A stretch of 64,000 nt of DNA from Flavobacterium sp. WV_118_3 (GTDB lineage: Bacteria > Bacteroidota > Bacteroidia > Flavobacteriales > Flavobacteriaceae). The position numbers and the translations under genes are program-made. This document shows, one piece after another, positions 18,599-28,216 of the stretch (positions within the stretch are counted from its first letter, which is position 1; each line of letters opens with the position of its first letter). The notes under the pieces were generated by a model. The model was not told the DNA's origin. It searched no databases and was given only the letters and a program-made list of their open reading frames with translations. The stretch covers positions 293,501 to 357,500 of the forward strand of contig NZ_CP156060.1 in NCBI RefSeq assembly GCF_039778605.1, in the 5' to 3' direction.

Positions 18599-19993
18599 AT
18601 GTCAAAAAACAAGATTTTTATTTTGCTTCCGGACGGAATTGGGCTTCGCAATTTTGCGTATTCCCGTTTCCACGAATTGGGAGTCGAACAAGGCTACGAT
18701 GTGGTTTTCTGGAATAACACCCCTTTTCAGCTAACCGATTTAGGGTTTCAGGAAATTGTAATCCGCGAAGCGAAAAGTAACAAACGTACCGAAGTCTATA
18801 AAAATGCCCGGAAACAAATTGAATTAAACCGGAATAAAAGACAATTTAATGATGCGGTTTACGATACCTATCGGTTTCCGTATTCGTATAGAAATATAAA
18901 AACAGCACTTAAAAGTATGGCGACCCAATGGTTGGCTTGGCGCTATACATCCGATAGCGGAATCTTTAAAATCCGACGAAATATCCGCGAACTCGAAAAA
19001 CAAACGGCCTATTTCCGGGAGTGTAAAAAAGTGTTGGAAACGGAAAAACCGGCGATGGTATTCTGTACCAATCAACGACCAATGACCGCTATTGCGCCAC
19101 TTTTGGCCGCGCAGGAACTGGGAATTCCCACGGTAACGTTTATTTTTTCATGGGATAACCTGCCCAAAGCTACAATGGTGGTCGAAACCGACTATTATTT
19201 TGTCTGGAGCGATTTTATGAAAGCGGAACTTTTAAAGTTTTATCCGTATATTAAAGCAGAATCCGTTTTTGTAACGGGAACACCGCAATTCGAATCGCAT
19301 TTTGAAAAAGAACGATTGCTTTCGAGAGAAGCCTTTTTTCAAGCCAATGGATTGGATCCGGATAAAAAATATATCTGTTATTCCGGAGACGATATCACCA
19401 CCTGTCCCGATGATCCGGATTACCTGGAAAATGTAGCGGAGGCTATCGAAACACTCAATCGGGAAGGGCAAGCATTGGGAATTTTGTTCCGTAGATGTCC
19501 GGTGGATTTTTCGGATCGTTTCGATTCGGTACTACAAAAATACAAACACCTTATCGTACCGGTAAATCCCAAATGGGAAAAAAAAGGAGGGATGTGGAAT
19601 ACGATTCTACCTACTCCGGATGATTTGGATTTGCAAATGAATACAATTGCTCATACTGAAATGGTGATCAACCTGGGATCGTCGATGGTTTTTGATTATG
19701 CCGCACATCACAAACCGTGCGCCTATATCAATTATGATGTTGAAAATAAAAAAATAGCCGACTGGTCGGTGAAAAAGATTTACAACTATTTGCATTTCCG
19801 TTCGATGCCCGATCCGACAGCGGTGATCTGGTTGAACGATAAAAATACGATCGACGCTGCGATTCGGGAAGTGGTCGTTCACGGAAACAGCGATACGACA
19901 AAAGCCGAAGCGTGGTTCCGGATTATCAATGCGATTCCGCCCGAAATGGCTTCAAAAAATATATGGAACGCGATTAATACCCTGTTGTCATGA
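18599..19993 (+). CDS. GT-B-like putative glycosyltransferase following neuC
   Basis: Protein of 464 aa that I cannot assign to a named family. It looks like a GT-B enzyme: an N-terminal Rossmann-like half (FILLPDGIG... LGVEQGYDVVFWN), then FCTNQRPMTAIAP and TFIFSWDNLPK. The C-terminal half has VFVTGTPQFE and the GSSMVFDYAAHHKP segment, reminiscent of the nucleotide-binding part of CDP-glycerol/UDP-glycosyltransferase-like capsule enzymes. It starts 5 bp after neuC, so it is a reasonable candidate for transferring the CMP-activated sugar, but no motif of the known sialyltransferase families (GT38, GT42, GT52, GT80) is evident to me. A CDP-polyol transferase is an alternative. Confidence 0.7.
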   Translation: MSKNKIFILLPDGIGLRNFAYSRFHELGVEQGYDVVFWNNTPFQLTDLGFQEIVIREAKSNKRTEVYKNARKQIELNRNKRQFNDAVYDTYRFPYSYRNIKTALKSMATQWLAWRYTSDSGIFKIRRNIRELEKQTAYFRECKKVLETEKPAMVFCTNQRPMTAIAPLLAAQELGIPTVTFIFSWDNLPKATMVVETDYYFVWSDFMKAELLKFYPYIKAESVFVTGTPQFESHFEKERLLSREAFFQANGLDPDKKYICYSGDDITTCPDDPDYLENVAEAIETLNREGQALGILFRRCPVDFSDRFDSVLQKYKHLIVPVNPKWEKKGGMWNTILPTPDDLDLQMNTIAHTEMVINLGSSMVFDYAAHHKPCAYINYDVENKKIADWSVKKIYNYLHFRSMPDPTAVIWLNDKNTIDAAIREVVVHGNSDTTKAEAWFRIINAIPPEMASKNIWNAINTLLS

Positions 19994-21141
19994 TGCACAT
20001 TGCTTTTTTAACACCGGAATACCCGCACGAAAAGGTACTGAACAGTGCCGGCATCGGAACCAGTATTAAAAATCTGGCCGTAGCATTAGTGCAAAAAGGG
20101 GTGACGGTATCGGTAGTGGTTTACGGACAAACGGAAGATTGTGTCTTTGAAGAAAACGGTGTCACGATTTATTCGGTCAAAAAACGAAAATACAAATGGG
20201 CAACCTGGTATTTTTATCGGAAATACCTGGAATCCTATCTGAATGATCTGATTGTTTCCGAAAAAATTACACTGGTCGAAGCGCCGGATTGGACAGGCAT
20301 AACGGCTTTTATGACATTAAAAGTACCGTTGATCATCCGTTTTCATGGTAGCGATGCCTATTTCTGTCACCTGGAAAACAGACCGCAGAAACGGAAAAAT
20401 TTCTATTTTGAAAAATGGGGTATCCAAAAGGCAAAAGCCTATATTGCTCCGACAACCTTTGCCGGTGCGCTAACAAAAGATATTTTTAATATCCGGGATA
20501 AAGAAATTGTAACGATTCATTATGGATTAAATCTGGAGCAATTCCGCGATAATGGAACGCATCAGGAAGAAAACGGACTATTGCTTTATATCGGGACGAT
20601 TATCCGGAAGAAAGGTGTACTGGAATTACCCGGAATCATGAAACACGTGATGGAACAAAATCCGGAAGCGCGTTTAATTCTCATCGGGAATGATTCGTCC
20701 GATATTACAACCGGAGCATCGTCTACCTGGGAATTACTGTCAGATGGTCTTGATGATTCGCTAAAAGATAAAATAGAATACAAAGGGAAAATACCGTATG
20801 AAAAAGTACGGACGTATATCGAAAAAGCGCAGGTTTGTGTTTTTCCTACTTTTGCGGAAACCCTGGGAATGGTAACAATCGAATCGATGGCCATGCGAAA
20901 GCCGGTTGTGAATAGTAATATCGGTTGGGCTAACGAACTGATTGTGGACGGAGAAAGCGGTTTTCTGGTACATCCAACGGATCATAAAGCCTATGCCGAC
21001 CGTATTGTGCGTTTGTTAAACGATTCGGAATTACGGGAAAATATGGAGAAAAAAGCCGAAGCAAGAACGCACGAGAAATTTAATATCGCGAAAACGGTTG
21101 AACAGAATATAGCCTTTTACAAAAAGATAATCGGAACATGA
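19990..21141 (+). CDS. GT4-family glycosyltransferase
   Basis: GT-B retaining enzyme of 383 aa. The N-terminal acceptor motif region FLTPEYPHEKVLNSAGIG is followed by FHGSDAY. The C-half has LLYIGTIIRKKGVLELP and the Glu motif in FAETLGMVTIESMAMRKP. The start overlaps the previous stop (ATGA); a second ATG at 19993 is an alternative. Substrate unknown. Confidence 0.93.
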   Translation: MMHIAFLTPEYPHEKVLNSAGIGTSIKNLAVALVQKGVTVSVVVYGQTEDCVFEENGVTIYSVKKRKYKWATWYFYRKYLESYLNDLIVSEKITLVEAPDWTGITAFMTLKVPLIIRFHGSDAYFCHLENRPQKRKNFYFEKWGIQKAKAYIAPTTFAGALTKDIFNIRDKEIVTIHYGLNLEQFRDNGTHQEENGLLLYIGTIIRKKGVLELPGIMKHVMEQNPEARLILIGNDSSDITTGASSTWELLSDGLDDSLKDKIEYKGKIPYEKVRTYIEKAQVCVFPTFAETLGMVTIESMAMRKPVVNSNIGWANELIVDGESGFLVHPTDHKAYADRIVRLLNDSELRENMEKKAEARTHEKFNIAKTVEQNIAFYKKIIGT

Positions 21142-22676
21142 TTGTAGTGTACCATCATCAAAATACCGTCGCGACTGTTTTGGACCTCGAAAATGGTTCG
21201 GCAATCGCGGTTCCGGATTCCGGGAATATAGCCCGTAGTTTGCTACGCCTGGCAACGAACAATCCGGATCGGTTGTTACTTTGGTGCGATACGAATTATC
21301 GTGAGGAGCTTCATTTGGAAAAAATAGCGAAACTATTTTCGCATAAAAAAAGAATGCTATCCTATGGAATCGGAAATTTTATACCGGATGCTATTGGTTA
21401 TGTAGACGAGAGTTTGTTTGCCAATCCCAATCGAAACGTAACATTCCCAACCTGGCAAATGCATGTCACGGTAGGCGGAATATATGCCGAAACTTTAAAC
21501 GCATTAAAAGGCATAAAAGCCGACCGGAATTTTGCCTATTTTTTATGTTCTCTGGCGAAATGTGGAATGGTTACCGGATTAGAATGTTGCTCGGAACCAT
21601 CACTACTTCGAAAGCAATTGGATCCCAAAATTAAAACCGGACCGAAAGCATCGAATCAATTATTGTTCCAATTTGTAAAACAACAGTATCGCAGTCGTTG
21701 GATTTTGATGTTGTTGTTAAATCTGTTCTTGTACGAACGAAAAGTAACGCTATTTCCTTTGATGTCAGCTTTATTGTATAAACGAAGAATACTCTCCGGT
21801 GTAGCACTCAACAATAGCACTGAACCAATAACCGATATAAAACCTTTTGCGTTTGACGTTATCATTCCGACCATCGGTCGAAAAATGTTTTTATATGATG
21901 TCTTACGGGACTTGTCGGCTCAGACATTAAAACCGAAACGAGTAATCCTGATAGAACAAAATCCGGTGGCAGATAGTAGTAGCGAATTGGATTATCTAAC
22001 AAAGGAATCATGGCCTTTTGAAATCATACACCGTTTTATACATCAAACCGGAGCTTGTAATGCGCGGAATATAGCTTTGTCGTTGGTACAAAGTGAATGG
22101 GTATTTCTGGCGGATGACGATATTCGGTTTCAGTCGGATTTTTTAGAACAAGCAAGCCGCGAAATTGACAAAACTGGAGGAAAGGCCTTTACGCTAAGTT
22201 GTCTGCAAAAAGACGATATCCCGAAATATACCAACCGCCTGCAGTGGGAAAATTTTGGCTCAGGTTGTAGTATTGTACATCGCGATGCCTTGCAAGGACT
22301 TAAATTTGACATGCGGTTTGAAAACGGTTTTGGAGAAGATACCGATTTTGGAATGCAACTCCGCAATAAGGGATATGATATCTTATATTTACCACAACCT
22401 GAAATACTACATCTGAAAGCACCTGTTGGAGGTTTTAGAACCCGTCCCGTTTTGGAATGGCAAAACGATGAGGTACAACCCAAACCATCGCCTACAGTGA
22501 TGCTGTTCCGACTGCTACATTATACCAAACAACAACTATTAGGATACAAGACCACACTTTGTATCAAGTTTTATACAATTCAATCGGACAAAAATCCGAT
22601 ACGCTATTATAAAAAGTTCCGTAAAGCCTGGAACCGAAGTACCTATTGGGCAAATGTTTTAAAAGAACGATCATGA
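21138..22676 (+). CDS. two-part GT2 glycosyltransferase with an unrecognised N-terminal domain
   Basis: Protein of 512 aa. Residues from about 240 to the end are a GT2 domain: FDVIIPTIGRK, VILIEQNP, the acceptor loop GACNARNIAL, the metal site LADDDIRFQ and an EDTDFG catalytic-base segment (GFGEDTDFGMQLRNKGYD). The first 235 residues do not match a family I know. They contain LLLWCDTNY and a conserved-looking hydrophobic C-part, and might be a degenerate GT-A domain or an acceptor-recognition module. Coupled by ATGA to the previous gene. The GT2 half resembles the protein encoded next, suggesting duplication. Confidence 0.86.
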   Translation: MIVVYHHQNTVATVLDLENGSAIAVPDSGNIARSLLRLATNNPDRLLLWCDTNYREELHLEKIAKLFSHKKRMLSYGIGNFIPDAIGYVDESLFANPNRNVTFPTWQMHVTVGGIYAETLNALKGIKADRNFAYFLCSLAKCGMVTGLECCSEPSLLRKQLDPKIKTGPKASNQLLFQFVKQQYRSRWILMLLLNLFLYERKVTLFPLMSALLYKRRILSGVALNNSTEPITDIKPFAFDVIIPTIGRKMFLYDVLRDLSAQTLKPKRVILIEQNPVADSSSELDYLTKESWPFEIIHRFIHQTGACNARNIALSLVQSEWVFLADDDIRFQSDFLEQASREIDKTGGKAFTLSCLQKDDIPKYTNRLQWENFGSGCSIVHRDALQGLKFDMRFENGFGEDTDFGMQLRNKGYDILYLPQPEILHLKAPVGGFRTRPVLEWQNDEVQPKPSPTVMLFRLLHYTKQQLLGYKTTLCIKFYTIQSDKNPIRYYKKFRKAWNRSTYWANVLKERS

Positions 22677-23674
22677 AAAACGCATTGATCATCTGTACTT
22701 ATAAAAGAGCGCAATCGGTATTGCGATTGTTGCAATCGGTGGCGGTGCAAACCTGTTATCCGGATGCGATTCTTATTGTCGATGGTTCGCCAGACAATGA
22801 AACAAAAATCATTTTACAGGAAAATCCCTTTCAAAATTTAAAATACCATAAAGTTACGCCGGAAAACAGAGGGCTTACCAAACAACGCAATGTTGGGATC
22901 AATCTTGTTCCGGCGGATTGTGATATCATCTGTTTTTTAGACGATGATACCATTCTGGAAAAAGACTATTTTGAAGCATTGCTTAAAACGTATACGTTAT
23001 ATCCCGATGCCAAAGGCGTGGGAGGTTATATTACCAACGAGGTAAAATGGAAACCGATCGCACCGGGCTATACGATTTCGAAAAATGAATTCGAATACGA
23101 CGGATGGGTACGTAAAGACGGTAGTCGTTTTGTGTTGCGAAAAAAGCTGGGACTGGATGCCGATAGACCACCCGGGTTTTTGCCGACGTTTTCACACGGA
23201 CGAAGTGTTAGTTTTTTACCGCCTTCCGGAAAAACGTATCCTGTGGAACAACTCATGGGGGGTGTTTCGTCTTTTAAAAAAGAAATTTTTCAAAACTTCC
23301 GTTTTTCGGACTATTTCGAGGGCTATGGTTTGTATGAAGATGCCGATTTCTGTCTTCGGGTTTCGAAAATAGAAAAATTATATGTCAATACCAACGCCCG
23401 ACTGGAACATCATCACGATGCTTCCGGGCGGCCGAATCAGTATCACTATGGCCGAATGGTGGTTCGCAACGGGTGGTATGTCTGGAAAGTTGCCTATCCC
23501 AATACGGATTGGAAGGCTACCTTAAAATGGCATGCAATTATCTGCCTGCTACTTTTGATCCGAATTAGTAATATCTTTACAACGTCCAACAAAAAAGCAG
23601 CTTTTACCGAGTCGTTGGGGCGTTTCTCCGGATGGATCAGTCTGTTGTTTAATCAACCAAAGGTAAAGGTGTAA
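22673..23674 (+). CDS. GT2-family glycosyltransferase
   Basis: I place the start at ATG 22673, overlapping the previous stop (ATGA) and giving 333 aa. The frame is open back to 22646, but the extra nine residues lie inside the previous gene. Motifs: ALIICTYKRAQSV, IVDGSPD, NRGLTKQRNVGIN, FLDDDTILEKDYF and the EDADFCLRVS base motif. A basic segment then a hydrophobic one (IICLLLLIRIS) near the C-terminus suggests membrane attachment. The EDxDF arrangement is shared with the preceding protein. Confidence 0.9.
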   Translation: MKNALIICTYKRAQSVLRLLQSVAVQTCYPDAILIVDGSPDNETKIILQENPFQNLKYHKVTPENRGLTKQRNVGINLVPADCDIICFLDDDTILEKDYFEALLKTYTLYPDAKGVGGYITNEVKWKPIAPGYTISKNEFEYDGWVRKDGSRFVLRKKLGLDADRPPGFLPTFSHGRSVSFLPPSGKTYPVEQLMGGVSSFKKEIFQNFRFSDYFEGYGLYEDADFCLRVSKIEKLYVNTNARLEHHHDASGRPNQYHYGRMVVRNGWYVWKVAYPNTDWKATLKWHAIICLLLLIRISNIFTTSNKKAAFTESLGRFSGWISLLFNQPKVKV

Positions 23675-23693
23675 TTCCGGAAAATTTTAAAAG

Positions 23694-24815
23694 ATGAAAA
23701 TAGCTCTTATTACACATGTGCCGCATATTATCCGGGAAAACCGGTATTATGCTTATGGCCCTTATGTAAAGGAAATGAACCTGTGGTTTCAATATGTCGA
23801 TACGGTGTTACTGGTCGCTCCGGTTCAGGAGGGGGCCATTTCGGCTATCGATTTGCCCTGTCAACACTCGGAAATCGACTTTCGGGTGGTTCCGGCTTTT
23901 TCGCTTTTGTCTGTGAAGGAAAGATGTAAAACAATAATACACTTGCCGCGAATTGTCCGTGAGATTTACAAGGCTATGCGGGAGGCGGATCATATTCATT
24001 TGCGTTGTCCCGGAAATATGGGACTGGTTGCCTGTTGGGTGCAAATCTTGTTTCCGAAGAAAAATAAAACGGCAAAGTATGCCGGAAATTGGGATGCCAA
24101 AAGCAAACAACCCTGGAGTTATCGCTTGCAAAAGTGGATTTTAAGCAATACCTGGCTGACCCGAAATATGAAGGTATTGGTATATGGTGAATGGGAAAAT
24201 GCCAGCTCGAATATTGTTCCTTTTTTTACGGCGACCTACCACGATAGTGATAAAAAAGAAGTGCTGTTGCGAACACCCGATACCACTATAAACGTACTTT
24301 TTGTAGGAACTTTGTCCAAAGGAAAACGACCTTTGTATGCTGTACAGCTGACCGAAGCGTTGCTGCAGTCGGGCTATGATGTTCGTCTGGAATTGTTTGG
24401 CGAAGGAACGGAACGGGAAAATCTTGAAAATTATATTCGGGAAAACAGACTGCAACAATATATTGTATTACACGGAAACCGGGAAGCGGAAATCGTTGAA
24501 GATGCCTACCGGAAGAGTCATTTTTTAATATTACCTTCGCAAAGTGAAGGCTGGCCTAAGGTGGTTGCCGAAGCTATGTTTTGGGGATGTGTACCTCTTG
24601 CAACAAAAGTTTCCTGTGTGCCGTCAATGTTGGATAACGGAAAAAGAGGTGTCTTGTTGTCGTTATCCATCCCAGAAGACAGGGCTTTCGTAGAACAATG
24701 TATCAATAACCATTCCGATTACCGGGAAAAAGCCAGACAAGGAATGGAATGGTCCCGACAGTTTACACTGGACTATTTTGAAAGGGAAATAGAAAAAATG
24801 ATAAAAAAACAGTGA
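23694..24815 (+). CDS. GT4-family glycosyltransferase
   Basis: GT-B enzyme of 373 aa. INVLFVGTLSKGKRPLYAVQL opens the C-terminal domain, and the Glu motif is in SEGWPKVVAEAMFWGCVP. The N-terminal half includes HLRCPGNMGL, a likely acceptor-side loop. The stop is shared with the next start (TGATG), implying coupled translation. Confidence 0.9.
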   Translation: MKIALITHVPHIIRENRYYAYGPYVKEMNLWFQYVDTVLLVAPVQEGAISAIDLPCQHSEIDFRVVPAFSLLSVKERCKTIIHLPRIVREIYKAMREADHIHLRCPGNMGLVACWVQILFPKKNKTAKYAGNWDAKSKQPWSYRLQKWILSNTWLTRNMKVLVYGEWENASSNIVPFFTATYHDSDKKEVLLRTPDTTINVLFVGTLSKGKRPLYAVQLTEALLQSGYDVRLELFGEGTERENLENYIRENRLQQYIVLHGNREAEIVEDAYRKSHFLILPSQSEGWPKVVAEAMFWGCVPLATKVSCVPSMLDNGKRGVLLSLSIPEDRAFVEQCINNHSDYREKARQGMEWSRQFTLDYFEREIEKMIKKQ

Positions 24816-25822
24816 TGCTCAAAAAAATCGTTATATCCGGGATGATAAGCATAGTACTGCTATTGCTGGTAATTAATAACAGAACACCTTTTATGCAACC
24901 GGAAGGTGGTCCGTGGTCTGTTGGATTTGGAGAGTCAACCGTATTTCCACATAAAATTCCGCTCGAAAAAAATGAATTGTACACTTTTGAAGAGCTAAAA
25001 AAACAAGAAGACAGTACAATGTTCCTGGCCGATCCTTTTTTTGTAAAGGAAAAAGGGATCTTTTATCTTTTTGTAGAACATAAAAAAAGAAAACCCAACG
25101 CTGATATTGCACTATTAACATCAACCGATGGGGTAAATTACAATTACAAAGGAGTGGTACTAACGGAGAAGTTTCATCTGTCATATCCTCAGGTTTTTAA
25201 ATATAAAAATGAGTTTTACATGTTGCCGGAAACCAAAAAAGCCGGGCATGTATTGTTGTATAAAGCAACACGATTTCCGTACGGCTGGAAAGTGTGCGAT
25301 ACGCTGATTAAAAACAGAGCGCTAAAGGACCCGTCGATTTATCTGTCGGATAGTCTTAATGTGTTAGTGGCGTCAGATGATTATCTGAATATGTATTTGT
25401 TTGAAGCGGACTCTCTCTTTGGAAAATGGAAAGCACACAAAAAGGAAATCGCACTTATGGGAACCGAAGCAAGAGCCGGAGGCCGTTTTTTTGCCGATAA
25501 AAATGGGTTGTGGCTGCCGGTGCAAAATTCAACCGAAGGTTATGGCTTTGGGCTGTCCTTATACCGTTTTAATTTTGACAACGGAACCTATACGACCCAA
25601 AGAGAATATCCGTTTTTCCTTAAAAAAAGTGAAACTGTCAAAGAATTTAATGCCGGAATGCATCAGATCGATGTACAGCTGATCGATGGAAAATACTATT
25701 ATGTTTACGATGGTAATCGTTTAAAAACAAACGAACGAAAATTGAATATTACAGGGCCGTTAAAATGGAATTATATCGATTTTAAAAACTGGATTTACCA
25801 ACAATGCGGATTGTTCAATTAA
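24815..25822 (+). CDS. GINT1-N-like beta-propeller protein (putative glycan-modifying enzyme)
   Basis: One N-terminal hydrophobic segment (about residues 4-20) precedes a soluble domain of some 310 aa. The repeated pattern (FLADPFFVKEKGIFYLFVEH, then SYPQVFKYKNEFYMLPET, LKDPSIYLSD, RAGGRFFADKNGLWLPVQ) resembles the five-bladed propeller domain at the N-terminus of plant glucosamine inositolphosphorylceramide transferase 1 and related GH43/GH32-like folds. I choose ATG 24815 (TGATG overlap) over GTG 24812. Its place among glycosyltransferases suggests a role in transfer or trimming of the glycan outside the cytoplasm. Activity is unproven. Confidence 0.75.
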   Translation: MLKKIVISGMISIVLLLLVINNRTPFMQPEGGPWSVGFGESTVFPHKIPLEKNELYTFEELKKQEDSTMFLADPFFVKEKGIFYLFVEHKKRKPNADIALLTSTDGVNYNYKGVVLTEKFHLSYPQVFKYKNEFYMLPETKKAGHVLLYKATRFPYGWKVCDTLIKNRALKDPSIYLSDSLNVLVASDDYLNMYLFEADSLFGKWKAHKKEIALMGTEARAGGRFFADKNGLWLPVQNSTEGYGFGLSLYRFNFDNGTYTTQREYPFFLKKSETVKEFNAGMHQIDVQLIDGKYYYVYDGNRLKTNERKLNITGPLKWNYIDFKNWIYQQCGLFN

Positions 25823-26877
25823 TTGACAGCCTCGAAACAGGAGGTGCCGAAAAAATGGCAGTAAGTTATGCCAATGCTTTATCAGCGGAAATCCCGTATT
25901 CGGGACTCATCGCAACCCGGAAAGAAGGGGTTTTACAAAAGGAAATTGCGTCAGGTGTACCTTATTTGTTTGCCAATCGAACATCTGTTTTAGATTTTAA
26001 AGCTTTGTGGCGAACCCGGGCATTTCTTAAAGAGCATGATGTTTCAATAGCACATGCCCATAGTAGTTCTTTTTTCTTTGCGGTGTTGCTTAAAATGATC
26101 TGTCCTTCTTTAAAAATTGTTTGGCACGATCATTATGGGTATAGCGATTTTGTGTCGGAACGAAAAAATAAAAGGTTGTTGCAATGGGCATCGTTCTTTT
26201 TTTACCGAATCATCGCTGTCAACGAAAAACTAAAAAACTGGTCACAAAAGGAATTGCATTGTAAAAAGGTAAAATACCTTCCTAATTTTGTATCCGTAGT
26301 ACATAACGAATCCGGAATAGCGCTAAAAGGAACGGAAGGAAAACGAATTCTATGTCTGGCGAATTTAAGACCGCAAAAAAATCATTTGCTGCTTTTAGAG
26401 GTGGCTAAAAATATAAAAAATAGCCATCCCGATTGGACATTCCATCTGGTTGGTAAAGATTTTAAAGATGCTTATTCGGAGCAATTGCAGAAGCAGATTC
26501 ATGCTTCTGAATTGCAACATACGGTTTTCCTATACGGGAGTGTAGCAGAAGTGGATGTGGTAATCCAACAGGCGGAAATTGGAATACTAACCTCCATTTC
26601 CGAAGGACTACCGGTTTCGTTACTGGAATATGGCTATTTTGGTTTGCCGGTGGTCGCAACAGCTGTAGGAGAAATTCCAACGGTAATTAACGGAGCAAAC
26701 GGCATTTTAATACCGGAAGGCGAAGCCGGATCCTTTACCGAAGCGTTGCTGCAACTGATTGCAGATCCGGTAAAGCGTACAGAAATCGGAACGGCACTGC
26801 AAAAGGATATCAAACAGCATTATATAAAAGAATCCGTAGTACAGGATTATCTGAATTTTATCAGTAATGGGAACTAA
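25804..26877 (+). CDS. GT4-family glycosyltransferase
   Basis: Protein of 357 aa with a classical GT4 layout: IDSLETGGAEKMAVSYANAL at the N-terminus, HAHSSSFF, RILCLANLRPQKNHLLLLEVA, and EGLPVSLLEYGYFGLPVVA carrying the Glu motif. The start lies inside the last 19 bases of the propeller gene, so the two are translationally linked. Sugar specificity unknown. Confidence 0.93.
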   Translation: MRIVQLIDSLETGGAEKMAVSYANALSAEIPYSGLIATRKEGVLQKEIASGVPYLFANRTSVLDFKALWRTRAFLKEHDVSIAHAHSSSFFFAVLLKMICPSLKIVWHDHYGYSDFVSERKNKRLLQWASFFFYRIIAVNEKLKNWSQKELHCKKVKYLPNFVSVVHNESGIALKGTEGKRILCLANLRPQKNHLLLLEVAKNIKNSHPDWTFHLVGKDFKDAYSEQLQKQIHASELQHTVFLYGSVAEVDVVIQQAEIGILTSISEGLPVSLLEYGYFGLPVVATAVGEIPTVINGANGILIPEGEAGSFTEALLQLIADPVKRTEIGTALQKDIKQHYIKESVVQDYLNFISNGN

Positions 26878-28216
26878 AAAACAAACGACTTATATCGCTT
26901 TATTACTATTGCATATTGTGATAGGTGGTGTTATTTATGTAGTGCCGCTTTTATCGGTATTACTAACCATGCTGACGTTTGTTTCCGGTTTGATAATCTT
27001 ACTTAAAACCAGAAATAAAAATAACGAAGCCCTGTATTTGTCGGCCTATGTCGTGGGAATCGAGGTGTTTCTGCGAATGACAAACGGTATGATTTTTAAC
27101 GAATTCGGAAAGTATACGGTGATGATATTCCTGCTTATCGGGATGTTTTATACCGGTTTCTCCCGGAATGCATGGCCCTACTGGATATTCCTCGTTTTTT
27201 TGGTTCCGGGTATCATCGTTTCTACAGCCACCCTGTCGTATGAAACCAATATGCGTAAAGCTATCGCATTTAATATATCCGGACCGGTTTGTCTTGGAAT
27301 GGCGGCTATATATTGTTTTGACAGAAAAATAACCATAAGGGAATTGCGGAACCTGTTAACGACTTTTGCAATGCCCATAGTTACCGTAGTGACCTATCTG
27401 TTCTTGTATACGCCCAGTGTACGGGATGTGGTAACCGGAACACAATCCAATTTTGAAACATCCGGTGGTTTCGGTCCCAATCAGGTATCAACCATGTTAG
27501 GCTTTGGAACCTTTGTCTTTTTTAGTCAGTTTTTATTGAATTCGCCAACGCGAAGATTACAATTGATCAATATTGCGCTGACATTAATGACGGCCTATCG
27601 TGGAATTATTACCTTTTCCCGTGGAGGGATGATAACCGGATGTATCATGATCCTGTTATTGGTGATCATGGCGTATCTTAAACTGAACAAAGAAGGGCGA
27701 AGTAAGATGTTAGTGGTGTTTATTTTTACCATATTGGCGAGTCTTAGTGTCTGGATTTACAGTTCCTATCAAACAAGCGGATTAATTGATAAACGGTACG
27801 CTAACCAGGATGCTTTGGGAAGAGAAAAAGAAAGTAAATTATCGGGTAGGGAAGAATTGATTAAAACGGAAATCCAAATGTTTGTCGATCATCCGTTTTT
27901 GGGAATTGGTGTTGGAAAAAATAAAGAATACCGACAGGAGTTAACCGGAATTGATTTGGCAACACATAATGAAATTACACGAATGCTGGCAGAACACGGA
28001 ATACTCGGAGTGATCAACCTGTTAATCCTTTTTATTGTGCCATTGCTGCTGAGTCTGGGAAACCGGAATCATATCTTTTTGTTTTGTTTTTTAGCTTTTT
28101 GGCTGTTCACGATTAACCACGCGGCCATGCGACTCGCGGCACCGGCTTTTATTTATGCCTTAACCTTATTAAAAGTATACCCCGATGACGAAAAAGATCC
28201 TTTACATTGGGAATAA
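26867..28216 (+). CDS. O-antigen polymerase/ligase-like membrane protein (Wzy/WaaL superfamily)
   Basis: Multi-pass protein of 449 aa with about ten to twelve hydrophobic helices. A large periplasmic loop (about 300-375) has the family signature around FLGIGVGKNKEYR and THNEITRMLAEHGILG, where the conserved His lies. This Wzy_C-type domain joins lipid-linked glycans: Wzy polymerises repeat units, WaaL ligates them to lipid A core. The location inside a capsule-type cluster favours Wzy. It overlaps both neighbours (11 bp and 32 bp). Confidence 0.88.
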   Translation: MGTKKQTTYIALLLLHIVIGGVIYVVPLLSVLLTMLTFVSGLIILLKTRNKNNEALYLSAYVVGIEVFLRMTNGMIFNEFGKYTVMIFLLIGMFYTGFSRNAWPYWIFLVFLVPGIIVSTATLSYETNMRKAIAFNISGPVCLGMAAIYCFDRKITIRELRNLLTTFAMPIVTVVTYLFLYTPSVRDVVTGTQSNFETSGGFGPNQVSTMLGFGTFVFFSQFLLNSPTRRLQLINIALTLMTAYRGIITFSRGGMITGCIMILLLVIMAYLKLNKEGRSKMLVVFIFTILASLSVWIYSSYQTSGLIDKRYANQDALGREKESKLSGREELIKTEIQMFVDHPFLGIGVGKNKEYRQELTGIDLATHNEITRMLAEHGILGVINLLILFIVPLLLSLGNRNHIFLFCFLAFWLFTINHAAMRLAAPAFIYALTLLKVYPDDEKDPLHWE

